DNA from: Diplolepis rosae
Taxonomy: Eukaryota; Arthropoda; Insecta; Hymenoptera; Diplolepididae
Direction of reading: 5' to 3'
Assembly (NCBI GenBank): GCA_030998225.1
Contig: JAPYXD010000701.1
Span: 12,818,501 to 12,882,500, forward strand
DNA length: 64,000 bases
Part shown: one piece after another, positions 41,887 through 52,660 of the stretch
How the letters are laid out: each line of letters begins with the position of its first letter
How positions within the stretch are numbered: position 1 is the stretch's first letter
Notes under the pieces: generated by a model
What the model was told of the DNA's origin: nothing
Database searches by the model: none
Seen by the model: only the letters and a program-made list of their open reading frames with translations
Translations under genes and position numbers: made by a program

Positions 41887-42382
41887 TACAAAGTGTGCCA
41901 TCTATTTCTGACCCATTTATTTAATAAATAAAATGAAAATACGTAAATTTGTTTGCTTCTTTTGTCATTTTGCATTTTATCCAGTTCATGGAAATTGCTA
42001 CAAGTCTATTATGAAACACCTTTTGCTGTAATACAAGCGTGAGCCCGTTTTTCAGCGTTTTCCATCACTTTTTGTAACATTTCGGTCCGTATTTTAAGAA
42101 TTTCTGCGAATGTTGGTTTTGAGAGCACGAAGAGACTTTGGCTTGTTCATATACACTTTAGACTTAAGATATGCCCACAAAAAAAGTTTGGTGCCGTAAA
42201 ATCGGGTGAACACGGAGGCCAATCAAAATTGTACTACGTATTCTGTACATTTATTCGATCTTCAATAAAGGCTAATTTCCATCACCTGATGATTCATTTG
42301 ACGCATAGAATAAGTCTATCCGACAGTAAATATAAAATAACAGAGTAATTTAATGAGTCACAAATAGATGGCACACCCTGTA
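41887..42382 (-). mobile_element. Deleted mariner-like element
   Basis: TA duplications flank inverted ends CAAAGTGTGCCATCTATTTC and CAGGGTGTGCCATCTATTTG. The interior holds a transposase 3' fragment on the minus strand (about 42220-41990). Confidence 0.82.
41990..42225 (-). pseudogene. Mariner-family transposase C-terminal fragment, broken
   Basis: The minus strand reads DWPPCSPDLTAPNFFLWAYL then KSKVYMNKPKSLRALKTNIR, followed by a stop and a frame change, then MLQKVMENAEKRAHACITA. The PxSPDLTxxxFFLWxYLKxxVY block is the last catalytic region of IS630/Tc1/mariner transposases. The upstream catalytic regions are missing, so the copy cannot encode an active enzyme. Confidence 0.82.
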
Positions 42383-44837
42383 TACAAACTTGTTTTGAGA
42401 GTTATTGGCATCAATTGGTATTATTGTGTTTCAGTGTAACGAATTTTTCAAATGCTTTTCACTATTTCAGTGTAGAAAGTCAGAAAATCTGGGAGAGTCA
42501 GAATGAGGAGAAATGGGAGAGTAGAGGCGACAAAAAGGAGAGTTGAACCACAAATCGGTTGATTGAAGCGTTTTCAATTGAGTCTCCTCTTCGTTACTGA
42601 ATTTAACGAAGACCAAAACCACTGGTGTGATTAACAAACCTGTGATTTTGGTGTCAAGATCATTTACGAAATTGCGCTCACTGCTTCTTGATTTTGTCGC
42701 CTTGTGTTTCTAGATAGATGAAATTTAGAAACCCTCTTATTTACTTTCTGATGGAAAATAAATTTATATTATTTGAAGAAACTTGCGTCTAAATTTTCAT
42801 CGGTTACATTCAAAATAATAAGTAAGAATAGATTGATTAGAATTGGCAAGTTGAAAAGTTACAAAATTATATTTTATTCAGGAAAAAATTAATTACGATT
42901 GTCAGATAATTTCCATCTAGAGTCCATGACAGAAAGTCATTTTAATTAACCTGTCACTTTTGCTCTTGTTTGTACGAGAATCTTAACTGATGTTAATCAT
43001 CGTCGTTTACCACGATCACTTTCCTTTCCTGATCACCTTTCAAAGATAGATTTATAAATGATTGAACATTTTTAAGGATATAAAATGTCTTTCAATTGAT
43101 TTATTAAATCTATGTTAGGGGAATTATTGTTAATTGTAATGAACTTAAAACAGAAACTAGAGTTTAACATTAGAGAGACATTTTTTATACTATACGGAAT
43201 TTTTAAGAAGTTTTGAGAAAAACATTTATTATTGGTTAGAAAAATTTACCGAAGTTTTCAAAAAATTACCGAATGGATTTTTTGAGATTTTTGGCATTTT
43301 GTTTCGGAATAAAATAGTATGGTTTACTGAATTTTAATCATTGATGGTTTCTTTTGTTTCTTAATAATTTTTCTGCAACTCTACTTATTTTATGTTTCAC
43401 AAAAAAATAATTGCAATTAATTTTAAACTTTGGAAAAATTTATTTGATGATGAAATGTGTCCAACTTATTCTAAATAATTGAGTGAAAATTAATATTTGT
43501 ATTTTTAAAAATCATTTTTTTTAATTCGAGACATATAAATACATGTAGGAAATTATTAGGAAAAATTTCCATACACTATCGAAATATTCCTTTTGGGAAT
43601 AATGATTTTTCCTAAATAATCAAAAAATGTCGAACTTTATACAAAAATAAGTTTTCTTGGTCGAAATAGGGAATTTCATGTACCAAATTTCTGGGTAGAT
43701 TCGGGATATTTTCACAGTTTATTCATTAACTGATGTCTATCGAAAATCTAAAATTAAAGAATTGCAATTATATAGATTTCTTTATGATGGAAAAAAACAT
43801 TATTAATTACGCCTCTGCTCATGAATATTTTAAAAGAAGAACAAGAAATGAGCTTCACTGTATCATTTTCCAATTAATGTATCTATTTACCTCCAGTAGC
43901 TAATTTTACCCTCTTAATTGCTATATTGAATAAGGGTTCTCATCTCGCTGTGGCCTACATGTGCCCTTATCAAATTAATTCAAGAACACCATCCTCATGA
44001 AAATTTCCTGTCATATCGTTGTCTTTCGTGTCTACGGATCACGATCGTTCTTGTCGAAAAAGAGCAAGTTGAGTGTGGCTTTCATTTGACAGATTTAACG
44101 AGGAAATTTTCAGTGGAGCAACAGCTCATAGAATGCTGTATAGTGGGTCGCGATAATTATTTCTGCCGAAAGCTTCTAATTACGCGCTAGTAATCCTATC
44201 TAAGGTCGTCCAGATAGTTAAACTTTATCGACTCACGCCCGCCTCCAATCACGTTCTTACACTTGAAGGTTGTTTTCGTTGCAGGATGATATGGTAATAC
44301 CGCCCAAGAGCAATTTATTACAAATTTCTCGCATGTATACAATTCGATGTATGTATATATATATAAATTGGGGAATTGTGAGACACATCAATTTTTAACC
44401 ACAATTGAAAAGTTTGACACGTATAAATGGCTGTTATCGTCTTTTCTTTGACCAAACTCATTTTCCCATTAGCACTCGATGCGTCTACTCGTACTTGTTA
44501 GCTCTGTGTGACAACCATTTGAAATTTTTTTTAAATATTTATTTTCGAAGAATTAACTCAGGTAAATATGTTTATAATTGGCGTGTGGCATTGATATTTC
44601 GACTCTCAAAGGGAATTTTGTATAAACATTCAAAAAGTGAATCATACACGGTCATCTTCCAACCAAAGCGTTTAGGGAATTGTGACACACAACATTTTTG
44701 GCATTTTCCAAGCAAATATCGCATTTTTATGTGTTTTTATCATTTTTTTATGCAAAATTCCGACAGAATATGAGTTTGGTGAATTTTTTCCATTTGTTTT
44801 TAAATTTTTCAGTCAGCATTCCACTTATGCCAAACAT
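42383..44837. other. Intronic stretch with a less AT-rich block at about 44020-44300
   Basis: Rdl intron. The block near 44020-44300 (ACGGATCACGATCGTTCTTG .. CGACTCACGCCCGCC) is non-repetitive and without a recognised frame. A 122-codon plus-strand frame at 44405-44773 has no recognisable family and is probably chance. Confidence 0.35.
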
Positions 44838-45144
44838 GCACTGTAAAGAAAAATCGTAATTTTCCAATACATAGCTGATGAAATTTTTCAATAATAATTG
44901 AAAAAATAATCTTCTATCGAATTATTCCAATAATTTACAAGAAATATTCGAATCGCTATTGGGTTTTTTTTCACTATTGAAATTTTTCAAATGTAGTCTT
45001 ATAATTTTTCAAAGTCAGACACGTAATATTCGGTACGTCTTGGAATATTTCCAACATGATTTTATATAAAAATTTCAAAACATATCTTGGTTAATTACTT
45101 CCAATACTTTATTGGAAGTTTCCAAGAAAATTTTTTAGAGTGTG
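44838..45144. mobile_element. MITE-like element with TTTTTCCAAT-type units
   Basis: Left CACTGTAAAGAAAAATCG, right AAAATTTTTTAGAGTGTG. The interior is a series of CCAATA / TATTGG and AATTTTTCAA units in both orientations. Same design as the other small elements. Confidence 0.55.
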
Positions 45145-45398
45145 AGCCATCGATTAACTTTTTCGTTGTTTTGGAAGCAATTAAGCAGATAAAAATCCAT
45201 AGAATTCAATCCGATCTGTCGCTGAATCCAAGAATATGTCACATGCCATTTTGTCGCGCTATGTGAAAAATATCAATTTCAATTATAAATAACTGGCTTA
45301 TATCGACCCTCAATAATATTAATAGATAGATGATTTTTTTCTTTGGCTTTAGGGTCCAGAAATAATGTAAACTCAGGGTTTCATTTTTTCCTCAAACG

Positions 45399-45426
45399 TT
45401 TCGACTCAGATTGGAGTCCTCATCAG
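45399..45426 (-). ncRNA. Hammerhead ribozyme core in the PLE 3' terminus
   Basis: On the minus strand the core reads CTGATGAG, helix II GACTC-(CAATCT)-GAGTC, then GAAAC. CTCA just before the core pairs with TGAG after GAAACGTT, forming helix I. Only ACGT lies between GAAA and the cleavage triplet (GUU), too short for its own helix III but self-complementary. This fits the dimeric type I hammerheads described in Penelope-like elements, where helix III forms between two copies. It is in the sense strand of both the PLE and Rdl. Confidence 0.8.
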
Positions 45427-45477
45427 TGAGATTTATTTCTATAAAAATACAACGAAAGAAAAGAATAAAGAATTAAA

Positions 45478-46490
45478 GAATAGAAAATTGCACGTGTGAC
45501 GGATAAACATTGTGTTGACAACGATATAAATGAATTGTTCTTGTGAACCTATAGAATAGGTCTAACTAAATTTACGAATAAAAAATTGAAAATTGTAACA
45601 ATTTGCTATAAAAATACATAGGGAAGGGACTTAAAAAATTTTTAACACGTGTGACGGATAAAATTATGATAAAATTGCACATGTAAACCATATCATTGGT
45701 CCATACTAACTAAATTCGAACAAAAATGAATAAAATGTGCCTAATTTCCCTATAGAAAATGCAAAGGGGGAAACATTAAAAAATTACACTTGTGACGGAA
45801 AGACATTGTGTTGACAAACGATATAAATGGATTGCACTTTTGAAACTATGGAATAGGTCTAACTAAAATTACGTATAAAAAATTTGAAAATTGTACTAAA
45901 TTTGCTATAAAAAAAATACATAGGGAAGGTACTTAAAAAATTTTGAATACGTGTAATGGATAACATTATGATAAAATTGCACATGTAAACCATATAATTG
46001 GTCCATACTAACTAAATTCGAACAAAAACTAAATAAAAAGTGTGCAGAATTTTTCAAATAAATGCAAAGGAAGAACCTTAAAAATTACACATGTGACGGA
46101 TAGACATTGTGTTGACAACCGATATAAATGGATTGCACTTTTGGAACTATAGAATAGGTCAAACTAAATTTACGTATGAAAATTGAAAATTGTGCAAAAT
46201 TTGCTATAAACATACATAGTGAAGGAACTTAAAGAATTACACGTTTGACGGATAACATTATGATAAATTGCAGTAACACGGGACGGAAAAACCATTGTGG
46301 TAAAAAAAAATTTTTATAAAAAATTGCACGTGTGAACTGTAAAAATTGGTCTGAATAACTAAATCCACAACAATATAAGCCATATATAATTTGTTCTGTA
46401 AAAATACAAGTGGAAGAAACTTAAAAATTGCAAGAGTGACAATTAAACATTGTGGTAAAAGGGGAATAAATTCTAAATTTTTCAGCCTCA
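45478..46490. repeat. Tandem repeats of about 300 bp (about 150-bp half units) in the PLE 3' region
   Basis: The phrase GTGACGGATAAACATTGTGT and its variants recur near 45495, 45790 and 46090, about 297-300 bp apart. A related half unit containing CACGTGTGACGGATAA with ATTATGATAA falls about midway (near 45650, 45950 and 46250). GGAATAGGTCTAACTAAA and TACATAGGGAAGG recur in each unit. About 1.5 units are also present in inverse orientation at 48960-49400. Confidence 0.85.
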
Positions 46491-46923
46491 TCAGGAAGTT
46501 GTATATAGATACAATTCTTAATTTATTTTAATAAAAACATTAGAAGCTACAAAATAATAATTGAGACTAACCTTCAGTCAGAATGTGAATAGAATTGTAT
46601 CAAAAAATTCACAATTATCCCGGATTTTTTTCTTTTTTCGTTTACTGAAGAGACACATATTTATCACCACTGCTGTCAGTAACGTATTTACTTTGGAACT
46701 GAGTTATGTTTTAAAAGACTGCTGGAAAGTCATAGTGGAGTAAGGGATAAGGAGAGGGTATTTTTTGAAGTGGTTTAACTTTGCGTGTATAAAAAGGTTG
46801 GAAAGATGTGTCCAAGATGATGCAGGAAGCTGTGACAAAGGAGAACCGCAAATGAGTCAACTGTGGTTCAGACCGTTTCAAATCCTAAGCTAGATGTTGG
46901 AGAAAATGTAAATTTTTCTGAGA

Positions 46924-48930
46924 TTAAATTCTGTTATTTAACAAGGGGAGGTAAAAAACCGATAAGTTTTCTATGTCTGTTCTTTGGTTTACAGCATGAG
47001 GATTGCTGGCTATGTGGGTCATTTCTAGTGTCATTCGTTTTTTATAAAAATTACTTCCATCGAGAATTTTTACATCCTGAAAGTTAAAAGTATGATCATG
47101 ATGCCACGCATGTTTTGTTAAGGCTGTCCATTTGTCAGGGGGATTGTAAACATCTTTGATGTGTTCACGAATTCTATTTTTGAGAGGTCGTTTTGTCGTA
47201 CCTATGTAATTTGCTGTACAACCAGTGCAGGGAATGTTGTACACGACGTCTGCGATATCCAGTTTTGAGATGGGATCTTTAGGCGACTTGAACAAATGTG
47301 TTAAATTGTTTGTATTACGAGGAGCAATTCTGATATTAAAGGGTTTTAAAATACCCGACAATTTTTCAGATAGTCCTTGTACGTAGGGAAGAGGCAAATA
47401 TTTAGGGGTTTGACCTGCCGGGTCCTGCTGTGTGGGACCTGTGTGTGTGGGTGTGTAACCCTCAGGAGGACGGTGTGTGTGGGTGTTCAGTACAGCGGCT
47501 TTACGTAACAGATGTTTTAACCGTTTTTTTATAACATGGTTAATGAAGTCAATCGGATAATTGTTTTTTATTAATGTGATTTTTATTTTGTTAATATTTT
47601 CCGTGTGAAAAGTTTTGTGTGCTAGGGTGATGCCTTTATCAACTAAGTTGTTGATAACGTTAATTTTGTAATTAAGTGGGTGGTGCGAATTAAAGTTAAG
47701 AAGTCGACCGGAAGAGGTTGGTTTACTGTACCAATTGGTCTTGATGTTATTTCCTTCCCTGATTACCAGAACATCCAAAAAACAAATTTTGTTAAGTGAT
47801 TCTTCCTCTACTGTGAACTGAATTTTATGGTTGTAACTGTTGAAAGTGTTTTTGATAGTGTCAATTTCATTGTACGGTACTGACGTTATTATGTCATCAA
47901 CATATCGGAAATAAAATGGGAGTTGAAAGTGTAGACTTTTTATGCATTTATTTTCAAGGTCATCAAAGACAAAGTCTGCTGCAATAGGTGAAAGCGGTGA
48001 GCCCATGGGGAAACAGGAAATTTTTTTATATGAAGTACCTTGAAAATTGAAAGTTGAGTTGGATGAACATATTCTAAGGCCTTTTTCAAATTGGTGCCAC
48101 GGCATTTTTACATGTGGTTGTATTTGAGGCCATCTTTCTTTAATACCTTTGATTGCTATACCGATTTGAACATTAGTAAACAGTGAAACTGCATCTAGTG
48201 AGATAATTTTATAATTTAATGGGACATGAATGTTTTTTATTTTTTCTATGAAGTCAAAGCTGTTTTTTATTCGTGAGGTAGGCCGGGTAATGTTACTTGT
48301 GATAACATTGTTATAGAATGATGCGAGGTTATAGGTGGGAGTGCCACAAAAAGAAACAATGGGCCTAAGGGGGTGGTTTGGTTTATGGATTTTTGGTAGT
48401 CCATAGAATCTGGCTGGTAATGGGTTGCTGGATTTTAGGGAGTTTGCTATGTTTGCACTAATATAGTTTTTTTCTGTCCATATTTTGATGAGGTTATTGA
48501 CTTTGTTGTGAGTTGTGTTGGTTGGATCTTTTTTCAGAGGTTCATAGGTTTTTTTGTCTGACAACATAAGTGTGGCTTGATGAATGTAATCATTTTTATT
48601 CATGGCTACTGTTGTGTTTCCCTTGTCTGCTTTTGTTATTAATATGTGGGGGTTGTTTTTTAAAAAGGTATGTGTAGTGTTCGAATTTTCTATAACTTGC
48701 TTTTGGAACGTGTTGAGTGGAGTTTGTTTTTGGTTAGAAAAACTTTTTATACAGTTGACAAATTTTAATCTGGCTTCATTACGATCTTTTTCTTCAATTT
48801 TGTGAATATTTGATTCGAAATCTGCTATAAGATGTTTCGTAGGGATTTTTCTGGCGGTAAAGGGAATGCCAAAATTTTTTCCTAGACTAAATGTCTTTGC
48901 GACTGCGGGTGGAATATGTGTGTCTGTCAA
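46924..48930 (-). CDS. Penelope-like retroelement polyprotein: reverse transcriptase plus GIY-YIG endonuclease, N-terminally truncated
   Basis: A 668-codon open frame. RT motifs in order: KADKGNTTVAMNKNDY; RFYGLPKIHKPNHPLRPIVS; ISLDAVSLFTNVQ with the first catalytic Asp; CFPMGSPLSPIAADF; and FRYVDDIITSVP with the catalytic YVDD; then KICFLDVLVI. The C-terminal part has the GIY-YIG endonuclease core YNIPCTGCTANYIGTTKR, then RIREH, then KHAWHHDHTFNF and a Glu in LEMTH. This order of RT then GIY-YIG is diagnostic of Penelope-like elements. The frame at 48930 starts with TTG, not ATG. It stays open about ten codons further (ending PDSWFTNL) to an in-frame TGA inside the flanking inverted repeat. 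The first Met is near residue 109. Family members normally have more N-terminal sequence, so the copy looks 5' truncated. No internal stop breaks the catalytic part, which suggests a fairly young insertion. It lies in an Rdl intron in the same orientation as Rdl. Confidence 0.95.
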   Translation of the reverse strand: MTDTHIPPAVAKTFSLGKNFGIPFTARKIPTKHLIADFESNIHKIEEKDRNEARLKFVNCIKSFSNQKQTPLNTFQKQVIENSNTTHTFLKNNPHILITKADKGNTTVAMNKNDYIHQATLMLSDKKTYEPLKKDPTNTTHNKVNNLIKIWTEKNYISANIANSLKSSNPLPARFYGLPKIHKPNHPLRPIVSFCGTPTYNLASFYNNVITSNITRPTSRIKNSFDFIEKIKNIHVPLNYKIISLDAVSLFTNVQIGIAIKGIKERWPQIQPHVKMPWHQFEKGLRICSSNSTFNFQGTSYKKISCFPMGSPLSPIAADFVFDDLENKCIKSLHFQLPFYFRYVDDIITSVPYNEIDTIKNTFNSYNHKIQFTVEEESLNKICFLDVLVIREGNNIKTNWYSKPTSSGRLLNFNSHHPLNYKINVINNLVDKGITLAHKTFHTENINKIKITLIKNNYPIDFINHVIKKRLKHLLRKAAVLNTHTHRPPEGYTPTHTGPTQQDPAGQTPKYLPLPYVQGLSEKLSGILKPFNIRIAPRNTNNLTHLFKSPKDPISKLDIADVVYNIPCTGCTANYIGTTKRPLKNRIREHIKDVYNPPDKWTALTKHAWHHDHTFNFQDVKILDGSNFYKKRMTLEMTHIASNPHAVNQRTDIENLSVFYLPLLNNRI

Positions 48931-49470
48931 ATTAGTAAACCAAGAATCTGGTATTCAAATTTTTTAAGTACCTTCCCTATGTATTTTTATAGCAAATTTA
49001 GTACAATTTTCAAATTTTTTATACGTAATTTTAGTTAGACCTATTCCATAGTTTCAAAAGTGCAATCCATTTATATCGTTTGTCAACACAATGTCTTTCC
49101 GTCACAAGTGTAATTTTTTAATGTTTCCCCCTTTGCATTTTCTATAGGGAAATTAGGCACATTTTATTCATTTTTGTTCGAATTTAGTTAGTATGGACCA
49201 ATGATATGGTTTACATGTGCAATTTTATCATAATTTTATCCGTCACACGTGTTAAAAATTTTTTAAGTCCCTTCCCTATGTATTTTTATAGCAAATTGTT
49301 ACAATTTTCAATTTTTTATTCGTAAATTTAGTTAGACCTATTCTATAGGTTCACAAGAACAATTCATTTATATCGTTGTCAACACAATGTTTATCCGTCA
49401 CACGTGCAATTTTCTATTCTTTAATTCTTTATTCTTTTCTTTCGTTGTATTTTTATAGAAATAAATCTCA

Positions 49471-49500
49471 CTGATGAGGACTCCAATCTGAGTCGAAACG
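49471..49500 (+). ncRNA. Hammerhead ribozyme core in the inverted PLE 5' terminus
   Basis: Same core as at 45399-45426 but on the plus strand, because this terminal repeat is inverted: CTGATGAG, 5-bp helix II, GAAAC, and CTCA/TGAG helix I. Being antisense to the PLE frame, it would not act in the same transcript as the 3' copy. Confidence 0.78.
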
Positions 49501-50570
49501 TTTGAGGAAAAAATGAAACCCTGAGTTTACATTATTTCTGGACCCTAAAGCCAAAGAAAAAAATCATCTATCTATCAATTTCAATCTATTTCTTTTTCAA
49601 TTTAAAAAAAAAACTAATTTTTATGTCATTTTTAACCATTAATTAAACATTTTCCATCGATATTTTTCGTTTTTGGCTCAATTTAGACGGTGTCTCACAA
49701 TTACCCAATATTTTTAAAATTTCAAAAACGCAGGTTTTTTGCCAACACTCAGATTTTATCGACAGATAATAATTTCAAAAAATTACTAGAGCTGAAAGTT
49801 AAGGTTTTCCTCCTAGTAACACATACCATTTTAAAAGTTACAAAAATTTTGACTTTTGTAGAAGTTATCCAGCTAAGAAAAAGTGTGTCTCACAATTCTC
49901 CAATTTCCCCTACCCAGAACCTTCAAATAGATATCTAATCTTGATTCTTCTTTAACTCATTCGTGTTTCCAATTGAAAAACTCCTCTTCATCATTTTACT
50001 TTTGTTTGTTTTGAGTGAAATACGATTTGCTATGGCCAGCAAAATAATTTTATTCATATTCGTGCAACAAAAGAGTATACATATACTACAACCAATAAAT
50101 ATGTTACTAATTCTATAACATATTTATTTAAATCCATGTTATACATGCTTTTAACAGAAATGCTATTGATTCAACAGCATTTTCTTCTCAGTATACTAAT
50201 TGATAAATGTAACAATATGGGATCGAATAACTAAATAAACGTCTGATTTCACTTGCGATAACGCCATATTCGAAATTTTTTTCCCCCGATGTATTTTTAG
50301 TCGATCTTAACCCTATCACCGTACATTTCATTCCAGCACCCACAAACCGTACACACGTGCGAATTGGGATTTCACCATTTTAGCAGCTAATTTATAGATG
50401 AAAAAAGTGTTCAAAACATGGATAAATGTATGATCTTAGGGTAAAATTTTCGGTAGAATACATTGCTGCAATTTAAATTGCCGAAAAAATACATGATGTT
50501 ATAAAAAAATGGTTATGACCAACTTCAAAATTTTGCTGGTGCAAATTCGCACTAGTGTATACGTATTGCG

Positions 50571-50596
50571 TATATATATATATATATATATATATA
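50571..50596. repeat. (TA)13 microsatellite
   Basis: Uninterrupted TA dinucleotide run. Confidence 0.95.
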
Positions 50597-51481
50597 AAGT
50601 GTATCAAAAAGACCGACGCACTGAAATATCCCGAAAGGATTGAGTTATCGCGTAAAACTTCAAACGCAAAAATTGTTATAGGTTCAAACAATCTGTTTAT
50701 TGATAAGCTCGTTTATTGTGCTCACACTGTTGGAATTTCACAATAAATGTATTAAAAGTTAATTTCTGAAACGTAATATAATTTCACAATACATATAATA
50801 TACATCGAATTATGTGTAAAATTTACGTTTGCTGTGTATATGTTTAGTTCCTAATACTTGTTAAAAGTCAAAAAACCAATATGATTAACATTTCGTCATA
50901 TACAAACCAAAAATTAAAAACGACGTTTGAGTGAACAATTACCTGAAAACCTTATTTTATAGACAAAAAATCCATACATGGAAAATTGCTTTTAGATTAG
51001 GCTGATGAATCTTCGATTTTTTAACGATTTCTCATTTAACAGTGATTTATATTATCACACAAAGAAAGCCGAGTTTAGAATTTTTATTGCAAAAAATTTC
51101 CAGTTTGCTGGGATTGTTTATCATTGCACCTTAATTTTACCTGGATGTTATAATATTTTTCAGAATTTACATTGTAAAATAAAACAGATATTGCTTCAAA
51201 AAATTTTTATGTGCAATTGACGTATTGAGAAAATAGTATTTCATGATTTTACCATTCAAGTTACTTCAGCATTATTTCACAAAGTTTATAAATTATATTT
51301 GAATAAATGTATTGTATTTCCGCTTCACATTATCGTGAATATTAAATTTATATTGAAAAAATGTGGTAAAATCCTAGTTATTCGTAACAGTGCAGGGCCC
51401 ACTTTGGGTCCTGCCAAGCTTAAGACGATTTTTCTGAATGACAATTCCCTTTTATATTGAATATTTGCCTACAGAAAAAAC

Positions 51482-51596
51482 AACACAGAGAAAAAACCAA
51501 GCGTTATATTTACATAGATTATGATGTAGAATATAAATTTTACCTTAAATTTTATACCATAGTTGTGGTAAATATAACGGTTGGGTTTTTCTAAGA
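51482..51596. mobile_element. Short MITE, GTTATATTTAC motif
   Basis: ACAGAGAAAAAACCAAGCG then TTATATTTACATAG at the left; TGTGGTAAATATAACGGTTG then GGTTTTTCTAAG at the right. About 113 bp hairpin. Confidence 0.72.
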
Positions 51597-51879
51597 AGGT
51601 TTTTTGTTGTTCGCATTTCCACATTAAAATGAAAATTTGCAATAACTTTTTTTTTCCAATATGTCAAGAGCCTAAGTATATTATTAATTATATTTAAATA
51701 ATTTTTCAATGAATTTCAAAAGACTACCTGTTTAGGTGCGTTTTTAATTTATTTTTAGCGATACGTGCAGAAATCACTCAAAAAAGGTAAAATGTGTTAT
51801 AGCTAAAATCTCTGAGGGTAATTTGGTCAGGAGTCATTTTAATTTTTACTCTACTTTAAGGTGATCTTAATTTGACCCC

Positions 51880-52025
51880 TAACTAAATTAAAAATGATTT
51901 TGAATCCGTACCACTACAAACTGAAAATCATCTCAAGTCCAAACAAAACTATAATTCAAAATTTCAAGAATCCGAAACAGTTCAAACCCTTACAATACCA
52001 AAACGACAAAATTTGGGCCAAAGCA
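51880..52025. repeat. Dispersed repeat copy (AAAACTAAATTCGAA family, diverged)
   Basis: Contains CCGTACCACTACAAACTGAA and CTATAATTCAAAATTTCAAG followed by CCGAAACAGTTCAAACCC, clearly related to 1161-1300. Confidence 0.6.
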
Positions 52026-52240
52026 AGCCTTACAATTAACAACTATAAAAGCTTAAGAAAAAAGGAGGTAACCTTCCAAAACTCCTTGCAAATTATTTTA
52101 ACGCCAAATTTAATGGTAACCCTTTGCGCTCGAGGCCTTTTTCGCTTGGGTGAATCAGCAACTCGAGACGATTTTCCGCTTACTTGATGAATATCTTACA
52201 GCTAATTAAAAACTATTTCACATAAAAATTAACGTACAAA

Positions 52241-52660
52241 AAAGTTTCTTTGAATAAAAAAAATTTCTTTGAATCAAAGAAATTTGTGCATTACTATACG
52301 TTCAAAGAAAAGTTTCTTTTTGGCCTTCATTTTGATTTTGGCTCATTTCTAACCGATTTTTTCTCTAAGAAGTGGCACATTAACCATTTTAGTTTTACAT
52401 TTACAATTTGGACGTTTCTGGTCTACACCCAGGAAAAAGTTTCTATGGTTAAAAAAAAAATTTCTTTGTATTAAGCAGATTTGTGCATTGCTACACGTTC
52501 AAAGAAAAGTTTCTTTGATTTAAAGAAATTTCTTGATTGTTTTTTCTTTGAATTTAAGGAATGAATGTCTGCGCAGTCGCATAAGTACATATGTAATGTG
52601 ACTAACAGAAATGTTTTCTTTAATTCAAAGAAAAAATTGACTTTGTTCAAGGTAATAAAA
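52241..52660. repeat. Cluster of AAGTTTCTTTGAATCAAAGAAA units
   Basis: AAAGTTTCTTTGA and its inverse occur repeatedly at 52241-52320 and 52435-52660. TTTGTGCATTACTATACGTT recurs as TTTGTGCATTGCTACACGTT. They bracket a different repeat (52321-52430). A similar motif starts at 55545 with ACACACAGAAAAAGTTTTC. Confidence 0.65.
52321..52430. repeat. Dispersed repeat, copy 1 (CTAACCGATTTTTTCTCT)
   Basis: Contains CTAACCGATTTTTTCTCTAA and GTGGCACATTAACCATTT. A second copy lies at 54422-54535 in the same orientation. Confidence 0.7.

Larger units (their letters stand above)
45322..49576 (-). mobile_element. Penelope-like element, with inverted terminal repeats
   Basis: The element consists of the RT/GIY-YIG frame (46924-48930) between inverted copies of one terminal sequence. 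The outermost part at 45322 (ATAGATAGATGATTTTTTTC, then ggctttagggtccagaaat) reappears as its reverse complement ending near 49576. The copy continues inward past the hammerhead core and about 1.5 units of the roughly 300-bp tandem repeat, to about 48960, where it abuts the truncated start of the frame. On the other side the same terminal sequence continues into further repeat copies up to about 46490. Terminal repeats in direct or inverted orientation are well known for Penelope elements. The arms are nearly identical, implying recent insertion. Target-site duplications were not resolved. Confidence 0.88.

Noticed and set aside
44405..44773. 122-codon plus-strand frame
   Set aside because: No recognisable domain and composition like the surrounding intron.
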